A stretch of 8,699 bases of DNA, taken from assembly GCA_027450125.1 (NCBI GenBank), contig DAIDKG010000093.1, positions 1 to 8,699 of the forward strand, in the 5' to 3' direction. The notes beneath the pieces were generated by a model. It worked only from the letters and a program-made list of their open reading frames with translations. It ran no database searches and was not told the DNA's origin. The position numbers and the translations under genes were made by a program. Shown here piece after piece: positions 6,784 through 8,699 of this stretch. Positions within the stretch are counted from its first letter, which is position 1. The number at the start of each line of letters is the position of its first letter. Origin of the DNA: Bordetella sp. GTDB lineage: Bacteria > Pseudomonadota > Gammaproteobacteria > Burkholderiales > Burkholderiaceae_B.

Positions 6784-7692
6784 ATGCGGATTGTCGTGGC
6801 GCTGGGCGGAAATGCGCTATTGAAGCGGGGCGAGCAAGTCAGTGCCGAGGCCCAGCGCCGGAGCATCCGGCTTGCCGCGGCGCAGCTGGCTACGATCGCC
6901 GCGGGAAATGAGGTCGTCATTGCACACGGCAACGGCCCTCAGGTGGGGTTTCTCGCGCAGCAAGGTGACGCCGGTCCGCAGGCCGAGCGCTTTCCGCTGG
7001 ACGTTCTGGATGCGCAGACCGAAGGGATGATCGGTTACATGATCGAGCTGGAATTGCGCAACGCGCTCGGCGGACAGCGCCCCTGCGCCACGTTGTTGAC
7101 CATGGTGGAGGTGGATGCCGACGATCCTGCCTTCGGTCGGCCGGACAAGCCTATAGGCGCCATCTATTCCGCCGACCAGGCGCAGCTGGCCGCCCGGACA
7201 AAAGGATGGACCATGGCGCCGGACGGCGCCTTCTATCGCCGTGTGGTGCCCAGTCCGAAGCCGGCGCGCTTGCTGGAAATCGACTCCGTGCGCTGTCTGC
7301 TGGAGCGCGAAACGATTGTGATCTGCACCGGCGGAGGCGGAATTCCCGTCGTTGCGGAACCGGACGGCGGCCATCGCGGGGTCGAGGCGGTGGTCGACAA
7401 GGATCGCAGCGCCGCGCTGCTCGCGCGCGAAATCGGCGCCGACCTGCTCGTCATCGCAACCGATGTGGATGGCGTCTACCTCGATTGGGGCAAGCCGAAC
7501 GCCCGGCCGGTACGGCGCGCGAGTCCGGGCATGCTCGACGTATCGGAATTTGCCGCGGGATCGATGGGACCGAAAGTCGAGGCGGCATGCGAATTCGCGG
7601 CACGCACAGGCCGCCGCGCCGTCATCGGCGCATTGACCGACATCGACAGGTTGATCGACGGGACTGCCGGCACTTCGATCGCCAGCGCGTAG
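6784..7692 (+). CDS. arcC: Carbamate kinase (ArcC)
   Basis: This 302-residue cytoplasmic kinase of the amino acid kinase fold transfers phosphate from carbamoyl phosphate to ADP, giving ATP, CO2 and ammonia. It is the energy-yielding last step of the ADI pathway. Visible motifs are ALGGNALL (6-13), AHGNGPQVG (47-55), CTGGGGIPV, VDKD with Lys206, IATDVDGVYLDWG and GSMGPKV (259-265), which together are diagnostic. Length is as usual (about 300-315). The frame is open from an earlier ATG at 6766, which would add six residues (MTEQKA) and overlap arcB by 4 bp. I chose 6784 for its ribosome binding site and the family's N-terminus. Either way arcC is translationally close to arcB. It is the last gene of the operon and meets the convergent transporter gene 42 bp later. 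Confidence 0.95.
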   Translation: MRIVVALGGNALLKRGEQVSAEAQRRSIRLAAAQLATIAAGNEVVIAHGNGPQVGFLAQQGDAGPQAERFPLDVLDAQTEGMIGYMIELELRNALGGQRPCATLLTMVEVDADDPAFGRPDKPIGAIYSADQAQLAARTKGWTMAPDGAFYRRVVPSPKPARLLEIDSVRCLLERETIVICTGGGGIPVVAEPDGGHRGVEAVVDKDRSAALLAREIGADLLVIATDVDGVYLDWGKPNARPVRRASPGMLDVSEFAAGSMGPKVEAACEFAARTGRRAVIGALTDIDRLIDGTAGTSIASA

Positions 7693-7715
7693 GGCCTGTT
7701 GACGCTAAACCGCAT

Positions 7716-7734
7716 CGCGGCTCGGCGCGCCGCG
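7716..7734. terminator. Possible hairpin terminator in the convergent spacer
   Basis: CGCGGC and GCCGCG form a 6-bp all-GC stem around a 7-nt loop, ending directly at the transporter's stop codon. A 10-bp palindrome, CGGCGCGCCG (7723-7732), overlaps the loop and right arm. No run of T follows on either strand, so intrinsic termination would be weak. It may serve both converging transcripts. Confidence 0.28.
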
Positions 7735-8699
7735 TCAATCCATCACGGCATGCGCCGCGGCATCCTTGCCGGGGTTGTCGCCGTGGCTGCGGATGAGCAG
7801 CAACAATGGCAGGATGCACAGCGTTGCGATGAACATGAGCTTGAAGGCGTCGGCATAGCCGATCATTGTCGATTGCTGGTCGATGAGGCGGTTGACGCCT
7901 GCGCGCCCGGCCTCGGTGGCCAGGTCGAAGTACTGCATCCAGCCTGCGCTGTCGCGCTGGGTCACATGTTCTGTCAGCGATGCGTGCGCGATCTGGCTGT
8001 TGCGCGTAACCACGGACTGCACGATGGAGATGCCGATGCTGCTGCCGATGTTGCGCATCAGGCTGTAGATGGAGGTGCCGTAGGCACGCAGCTCGGGCTT
8101 GAGGGTGGCGAAACTCACGGCCGAGAGCGGCACGAATACCAGGCCCAGTCCCACGCCCTGTATCACCCCGGGCCAGACGATATCGCTCTCGGACAGCACG
8201 AGGGTGTACCCCATCATCTGGTAGAGCGAATAGCCTGCGATCAGCAGGCCGATGAGCAGCAGGCCGCGCACGTCCAGGCGCCCGACCAGCTTGCCGACCA
8301 CCAGCATCGCGACCATGGTGCCGATGCCGCTGGGAGCGGTGACCAGGCCCGTGGTGGCCACGGGGTAGCCCATCAGATCTTCGAGCATGGGCGGCAGCAG
8401 GGCGCGCGTGGCGTACAGGATGGCCCCGATGACGAAGATGAAGCAGCTGCCGGTGACGAAGTTGCGGTCTTTCAGCAGATCGACGCGAAAAAAGGAGCGT
8501 TCGCCCGACGTCGCGGTGTGGATGAGAAAGAACGTGAAACTCATCGCGGCCACTGCGGCCTCGATGCAGATCTCGGGCGAGCTGAACCAGTCCTTCTGCT
8601 GGCCGCGGTCGAGCAGGGCCTGCAGCGCGCCGATGGCGAACGACAGTGTGATGAATCCGAACAGATCCAGTGTGCTTTTCCCCGTGGCCTTGATGCGCG
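7735..8699 (-). CDS. MFS efflux transporter, DHA2 (EmrB/QacA) family, C-terminal part (runs off the right edge)
   Basis: About 320 C-terminal residues of a proton-driven inner-membrane drug exporter are present; the family is usually 500-530 residues. The frame stays open through the right edge. A GTG at 8553 is internal and not the start, because the residues upstream of it (DLFGFITLSFAIGALQALLDRG, split here as DLFGFITLSF then AIGALQALLDRG; and DWFSSPEI) are typical of this family. Eight hydrophobic segments are visible, consistent with TM7-14 of a 14-TM protein. Typical elements include a glycine-rich helix (GVIQGVGLGLVFVPLS), SIYSLMRNIGSSIGISI, and the periplasmic loop with AGWMQYFDLATEAGR before the last helix. 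Such pumps usually work with an EmrA-like membrane fusion protein, which would be encoded off the window. It converges on arcC and is probably unrelated to arginine metabolism. Confidence 0.9.
   Translation of the reverse strand, partial: RIKATGKSTLDLFGFITLSFAIGALQALLDRGQQKDWFSSPEICIEAAVAAMSFTFFLIHTATSGERSFFRVDLLKDRNFVTGSCFIFVIGAILYATRALLPPMLEDLMGYPVATTGLVTAPSGIGTMVAMLVVGKLVGRLDVRGLLLIGLLIAGYSLYQMMGYTLVLSESDIVWPGVIQGVGLGLVFVPLSAVSFATLKPELRAYGTSIYSLMRNIGSSIGISIVQSVVTRNSQIAHASLTEHVTQRDSAGWMQYFDLATEAGRAGVNRLIDQQSTMIGYADAFKLMFIATLCILPLLLLIRSHGDNPGKDAAAHAVMD

Noticed and set aside
8551..8553. GTG as the start of the efflux transporter
   Set aside because: The frame continues open upstream to the window edge and encodes family-typical residues there, so the GTG is an internal valine codon in a membrane helix.
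1..8699. Mobile elements, CRISPR arrays, tRNA or rRNA genes
   Set aside because: I saw no transposase, terminal repeats, direct-repeat arrays or RNA-gene-like sequence. The genes look uniform in base composition.

Overview
The window looks like a GC-rich beta-proteobacterial chromosome (Burkholderiales, for example the Bordetella/Achromobacter group or a relative). I infer this from codon use, the arcD-first order of the arginine deiminase genes, and the DHA2-type efflux pump. The genus cannot be fixed from sequence reading alone. The theme is anaerobic or acid-stress arginine catabolism.

Layout. (1) Bases 1-237, minus strand: the first 79 codons of an Orn/Lys/Arg decarboxylase that runs off the left edge. 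(2) Bases 238-609: a divergent control region. It holds a near-consensus FNR/ANR box (452-465), candidate -10 elements at the same distance on both sides (424-429 minus, 488-493 plus), a 14-bp palindrome and several hairpins. (3) Bases 610-7692, plus strand: a compact five-gene operon of arcD (arginine/ornithine antiporter), a full-length SpeF-like ornithine decarboxylase, arcA (arginine deiminase), arcB (catabolic ornithine carbamoyltransferase) and arcC (carbamate kinase). The gaps are 58, 18 and 33 bp. arcB and arcC are separated by 14 bp, or overlap by 4 bp if the upstream arcC start is used. (4) Bases 7693-7734: a short convergent spacer with a GC-rich hairpin. (5) Bases 7735-8699, minus strand: the C-terminal part of a 14-TM DHA2-family drug efflux transporter that runs off the right edge.

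How the genes work together. ArcD imports arginine. ArcA deiminates it to citrulline and ammonia. ArcB phosphorolyses citrulline to ornithine and carbamoyl phosphate. ArcC turns carbamoyl phosphate plus ADP into ATP, CO2 and ammonia. In the classical pathway ornithine leaves through ArcD. Here a decarboxylase encoded between arcD and arcA could also convert ornithine to putrescine and CO2, consuming a further proton. A second decarboxylase of the same family starts on the other side of the shared promoter region. The individual families are all known. The noteworthy points are the inserted decarboxylase, the second divergent paralog, and the apparently two-sided FNR-type control.
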